Shown one piece after another: positions 59,175 through 64,000 of a DNA stretch of 64,000 bases; positions within the stretch are counted from its first letter, which is position 1, and each line of letters starts with the position of its first letter. The position numbers and the translations under genes were made by a program. Source of the stretch: Marsupella aquatica (Eukaryota; Marchantiophyta); the NCBI GenBank assembly GCA_973895155.1, contig OZ316891.1, forward strand, positions 17,422,001-17,486,000, given 5' to 3'. Under the pieces are notes generated by a model. The model worked only from the letters and a program-made list of their open reading frames with translations. It had not been told where the DNA came from and made no database searches.

Positions 59175-62100
59175 ATGGCGGCAGCGGCAGCAGCCTCACC
59201 AATGGACGTGGATCCCCCTGGCCCCGGTTCGCCGGCTGCAGCTCCACCAGCACCTCCAGCGCCCAAATTTTCTCTGAATGGTGTGTCTTTTTCTCCCAAT
59301 TCGAACTGTCGATTGTCGCCCGTGCCTTGTTTTACAGACTGATATACTTCCCTTGCCCTGTTCTGTTTTAGACTTTGATTGGTTTGTTCCATTGTTTTGA
59401 ATCTGGTTCTGGACTGGCCAGTTCGGATCGCCTGCATGAAATTTGGGCCGCTGGCTGGCCCAATTTTTTTAGTCATTCCATCCTTTCCACTTTCTGCTTT
59501 CGGGTTCTCGGTACGAATGCAGCTACAGACCGCTAGGAGATTGATTTCAGTCTTGTTGTGGTGTATGGTTGAAATGTGGGGGGAGCTTGCGTTGAGCAGT
59601 TCTGCAGCTGGTAAAAATCTCACAAGCACAACACGGACTTCGACACGGAGTGGATTACAAAAGATATAGGTCTGTTTCAGTCGAGTGCGCTTACGTTTCC
59701 CGAGCAACCTTGTTGGTGAATCCGGTTTTCTGCATTGATTCTGAGCTCACTTCTCCTCCTACTGTTCCTAGTTTTCGTCGTGTTTTTTGCATACAAATTC
59801 CTGTCTGAGGTTTAAGAGGACGCTCCTTTCCTCCGCAGCTGAATTCAGCATGCCCTAATGGATGTAGACTTCTGGACGCTCAATGGGTGGATGAATTCTT
59901 TTGAAGGAATTGTGTTGTGTTTCTGAACTTTTGCAAGGTTGAACACTGTGCAGGAGGTACTGCACCGCTCGTCTCATGAGACTTTACAAGTCACTTGGGT
60001 TTAAACATGGCCGTGGAAAATATACCAAAAAGCAGATTGTGGAGTCTACTGTCACCAATGTTAGGTCAGTTCTCTGGTCATTCGTACTTGACGGCGAGGC
60101 GCTTTCCTGTTATCGTATTTTATCCCTGTTGTGATGAAATTTACGCACCATAAAGACAGTTTGCACAGTATTGCCGATATCCTGGCAATTTTCTTTCTGC
60201 CAGCTCACAAATTTGCCTCTTGACAGAGATAATTATTTTCATACCGCACAATACGATAAATAATGTAACGCCTCCAATAACGTTAATCTCCCGACAGGTA
60301 TCTTCATATAGTGCTTTACTCAGCAGAGCGGGCCTGGAGCTATGCCATGGAGATCAAGGAGGGCGCTAATACACGTCAGCAGTCTCACTTGATTCGTAGA
60401 CTGGGAAAGGCAGCAAAGTGGGCAGATCTCCTAAATCGACTCACTAACGAAAAGGCTGACTCGAGGACTGCTTTGGAGGCATTTGTATGTTTGCTTCACC
60501 AGATTGAGACACTACTTGACGAGTTGGTGAATGCACAGTGGCTACCGTAGTCCTTTTTGGTTTTGCAAGGTGTTTGAATATTTTGATGATGAGCTTCTAT
60601 CTGACATCCTGTGACAGGCTTATGCTGAGCACATGCGAGGAAATTTTTTAATAGAACGGGAGAACGATTGGGAAACAGCTGTAAAGAAGCTGAAGAGTGC
60701 CAGGTTTGACTCAGGCTTCCTCTGTCTATGACTGTTAGTACTTTACTATATCATTTTTAGTATCCATCATTGTTTATCCAAGTCTGACAACGAGATTATT
60801 TTATACTTGTAAATTACAGGGCAGTATATGATAACTTAGGGAAAATTGGAGATGTAGAAAACCAGATATTATGTCGGCAGCGGGTAGAAGAGCTGGATGC
60901 CCTCATCAAATACTGCACGTATAAACTGGACCGTTCAGCTGTGAGGGGCTCTGACATCTTGGATCTAAGTACTCAGGAAGGCCCAGCATACGATCTACTG
61001 CAATCAAAATTGGAGGTTGATGTTCTGTAATTTACAAGTTCATGCATTAGAATCTGATTGAATTGCTTGTGGCCCTTATGGACCAGTTTTTTATTCCTGG
61101 AGTACAGTTGAAAGACCAGTCACAGCCAGTAGTTGGAATACTTTCTTACAAGTTATGATTTTATGAGTCGCACTGACCTTCGGATTGATGCTGAATGGAC
61201 TTTTGGTTGTGTCATGCTCGAGTCTGATACGGTCATGTGGTTTCTGAAAAGGCTGTCATGGCAGAGGCAATAACACAACAAGCAGTATCAATGACAGAGC
61301 TCGAGTGGCTTGGTTGCAAGTGGCCTATCAACAACGAGAAGACACGAGTTTGCATTTTAAAAGGTTGTTTTGAATTGTGATTTTAAGGGCTTCTGTTGTG
61401 TTGTCGAGGTCTACAGGTATTGGTAGATGCTTTCAATGAATCTCCTCTTGCTTCCGTTTCTTGACAAGGAAATTTCCTGTAGCATTGCAAACTTGTTTCC
61501 TAATGTCTGTCTCTTACCTCTCCTTCTGCCGTTGGTGGGATGCAATTTTGCTGAGCAGGGCAAGAGTTGGAGAAAGAGATAAGCAGGACTGACTTGAGCT
61601 CTTCAGAGAAAAAGCTCTCACTTTTTGACAAGGTCTTTGTAGCTTATCAGGATGCGAAGCGGCATGTACGGGAAGATTTGGTGAGACATGTTCACTACTT
61701 ATTGCTCTTCCTGGGTCTTTGGCATGAGTTATTATGCTGTACCAGTTGGCATATCTTCAATACCTTGATATTCTTGCTGGTGGAGGTTGTTAATTGCTTC
61801 ACTGCTGACTGTCTGTAAGTGCCACTCAGTGAGGTTGGTGTCGGACTTGTAGGTAGTAGCAGGAAGTGCAGAGGACGTACGGGAACAGTTGAATGGGCTC
61901 GATAGAGCAATAAGCAGCATCTTGCTGCAACGGACAATAGAACGGAATCAGATACTCGTAATACTGGCCAAGAATCGTCTCGACCGCCAGCAAAAGGGAC
62001 TGCGGGAGGAGAAGGGGGAGAAGCCTGCGAAGCCAGAGGACCTTGTCCGCCTGCACGACACACTCATTCAAGTGAGAACTTACCCTAGTCACTCACGTTT

Positions 62101-63270
62101 GTGTCTACGAACGAAAGCACTTGAGTGCAAGTTGTCAAGAGAATCATAAGTTTTGACGCTCGTTGCAATTGTACTCAATTTTGACACTCTCCGTTTTAAA
62201 CAGAATATATCAGATCTTTCAGATTTGGTCACTTCCGGAAGGGACCAGAGCGCCATTGAAACTTCTTTTGCCAAGAAGTTGGCTGTTCAGCGACTTGGTT
62301 TACAAGCTAGAAGGTGCCTCCTCATTACTAAGAATTTCAAATATGCCGAGAGCAGTCTTCAATAATCGATCATCGGAATTACTGTCCTGTTTTAATCGTT
62401 GGTAAGTCATTATTGTTCAGCTACAACGTTACTTCTTTCTCTCACTTTACTGAGGTTATGCAGGTGTTTGTATCTAGCGCAGTCGTACAGTGCTGCGGCA
62501 AAGTATGCTGAGGCTTACTCATTATTCCACCGGGCCCTTGAGCATTGTGAATCGGCTCTGGACTCCTGTAACCGTTTGGATGCCGCAGAAGAGGTATATT
62601 GTAATGACCTTGCCAAGATACTGGACCACTTGTGAGGCTCAAGATGGGGATTTTACCACCGTTTTATTTGCAATGTATGACACTGGACGCTTTTTCTTTC
62701 AGGCCTCCGTCCGTGATCTAGAGCCCTTAGCAAAGGACTGTAGAGTTCAGAAATGCCTAGTCCATGCACGCGGAGTAGTGGAGGCCAGCAAGCTTGACAA
62801 AAAGGTGCAAAAGGGAATTGCTGCTCTCTCTCTTACAAAGGAGCCGTCTCAAAAGGTATTCTTCTGAACTTGGTGGGGAAATTCTTCGTCTGGGCCTTTC
62901 CACTGTTTGATAGTGAAGATCGGATTCCTTTGGCATTGAAGAATTCAGGTTGAATAAAGCTCACTGGCTTTATATTTGTAGTCGAAGTGTATGACTAGGC
63001 TTGCCGGAGTAACTTGTGCCCTCTGTATAAAGCCTAACATTTGGGGTTTGCTACTTTCAGGACAAGACCACGTATTTGGTCGACAGGATTGATGTGTATG
63101 ATTCAGCCTTAGATATTGCACAAATTCCACCACCTTTCCAGGCAGTTCCTTGTCGACCCATTGTTCTTGATACTGCCCACAATTTTATGGAGTTTCCATC
63201 TCTAGCTAAGCGAACAGTGAAAGAGGACAAAGCAACAGGTTTATTTTCAAAGTGGTTCAGAAGCAAGTAA
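59175..63270 (+). CDS. SRP68: signal recognition particle subunit SRP68
   Basis: SRP68 binds 7S RNA and SRP72 in the particle that delivers secretory ribosomes to the ER. 13 exons: 59175-59280, 59600-59669, 59954-60064, 60298-60484, 60618-60703, 60820-61015, 61252-61363, 61559-61680, 61853-62071, 62204-62313, 62464-62593, 62703-62855, 63061-63270. They total 1812 nt, or 603 aa, all GT-AG and in phase; the family is about 600-630 aa. An Ala/Pro-rich start (MAAAAAAASPMDVDPP) precedes the RNA-binding domain: QAQHGLRHGVDYKRYRRYC, LYKSLGFKHGRGKYTKKQI and YLHIVLYSAERAWSYAMEIK. Helical repeats follow, with MTELEWLGCKWPINNEKTRV and LVRLHDTLIQNISDLSDL. The C-terminal SRP72-binding part ends TGLFSKWFRSK, a basic tail. 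ATG 59175 is preferred because it gives the usual Ala-rich start; no in-frame ATG precedes it within the UTR except one at 59133, whose product is atypical. Confidence 0.95.
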
Positions 63271-64000
63271 CAGATGGTAAGGGAGGAAAGCACAATGATA
63301 AATGCGGATAAATGTCATCAATATAGCAGGTACAAGTCCGACTTTATGGAGTTCTCTTAGTTGCACGAGCTGGATAAGACTTAAGCGATTAGTTTTGTTT
63401 GACTCTCTTTTCTGGAAGTCCTCTGAGCGCTCAGATTATCCTTCTGACCTGATTGGTAGATGTCTATTCTTAGGTATACGGCGTGCAACTCAGACCATCT
63501 GCTGCAATGGTGGCCAGCCACTCAACTGGGTCAACCCAGGATCGAGCTTTGTAGGCATTTGTTTCGCTTAGTTTAAACCACAGTTGGCCTGTCAGTTCTG
63601 AAGCAATCTTTAAATTGTACTAAGATGGCTTGGAAGAGCTTTTTTCCCTCGTGGCAATCGCTGTGCAATGGATGGACATTACTCTCATGAATGAGGAATG
63701 CTGCTTGAGAAATAACGCGTTCGGGAGCATTTCCTGTACCGCGTATTCTCTCATTATTGTAATCCTTACTTTTCAGTCTCGCAAAGTGGGTGTTCGTACC
63801 TACTTTGGTTACGAGACATGTTCGCAACACAGACATTCGTCCATGGATGTTAAGAAAGCAGTGTGTTTCCAATATTTGTGACAGTAAGTGAGCTACACTA
63901 TTTCCACTATCTTGTCTCTCCTAGTTCCATTTGCGCATGGTTTCCGTGGGTTCAAGGCTCAGCCCTTGTCTCTCCTGGTTCCATTTGCACAGGGCACAGT
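63271..64000. other. 3' flank of SRP68
   Basis: 3' UTR and downstream DNA to the window edge. A 50-bp direct repeat, CTTGTCTCTCCTRGTTCCAT, occurs at 63912-63931 and 63966-63985. No further gene recognised. Confidence 0.5.

Noticed and set aside
59379-59669. 96-codon plus-strand protein between SRP68 exons 1 and 2
   Set aside because: It is intronic apart from overlap with exon 2 in a wrong frame; the right frame gives QAQHGLRHG.
1-64000. CRISPR array, bacterial operon or prophage
   Set aside because: All genes have introns and eukaryotic families, and no array of short identical repeats with unique spacers is present.

Overview
The window is nuclear DNA of a land plant. The evidence is AT-rich, repeat-filled intergenic DNA, multi-exon genes with GT-AG introns, plant-type gene families (L-galactose dehydrogenase, a full-size peroxisomal ABCD transporter, an organelle-type PPR protein) and a short Arabidopsis-type telomeric CCCTAAA tract. 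Gene structure and repeat load fit a moss or another non-seed plant, but the sequence alone does not fix the species.

Layout, left to right. (1) 1-801, minus strand: first two exons of an L-galactose dehydrogenase (vitamin C synthesis). The rest lies off the left edge. (2) 0.8-3.9 kb: gene upstream region, then tandem repeats and a long TA microsatellite. (3) 3922-13942: a complete 10.0-kb Mutator-like DNA transposon (MULE) with long terminal inverted repeats and a perfect 9-bp target-site duplication. It has a MuDR-like convergent layout. A DDE/SWIM transposase reads inward from the right end. Two further coding regions read inward from the left end, one resembling a single-strand-DNA-binding OB fold (RPA/POT1 type) and one unrecognised. 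All three coding regions carry stops or frameshifts. (4) 17.6-28.7 kb, plus strand: a 25-exon full-size peroxisomal ABCD transporter (PXA1/CTS type, about 1401 aa). (5) 29.6-30.1 kb: a broken coding remnant with a 105-bp tandem duplication. (6) 30.6-32.3 kb, minus strand: a five-exon organelle PPR protein. (7) 32.4-43.1 kb: a gene-free island of decayed repeats, including solo LTRs, an array of about 1.5-kb modules and short tandem repeats. (8) 44.1-55.5 kb, plus strand: TRAPPC8/Trs85, a vesicle-tethering subunit. (9) 55.5-59.1 kb: intergenic DNA with another solo LTR, a telomere-like tract and a 0.2-kb tandem repeat that reaches the next promoter. (10) 59.2-63.3 kb, plus strand: SRP68, 13 exons, about 603 aa.

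The host genes are unrelated housekeeping genes (ascorbate, peroxisomal lipid import, organelle RNA, ER/Golgi traffic, protein targeting) and form no pathway cluster. PXA1, the PPR gene and SRP68 could be read with consistent splice phases. TRAPPC8 has two unresolved junctions. The transposon genes are visibly disrupted. The most unusual item is the MULE, which pairs a transposase with an apparent OB-fold ssDNA-binding-like partner gene. Exon limits were read by eye and no database search was run.
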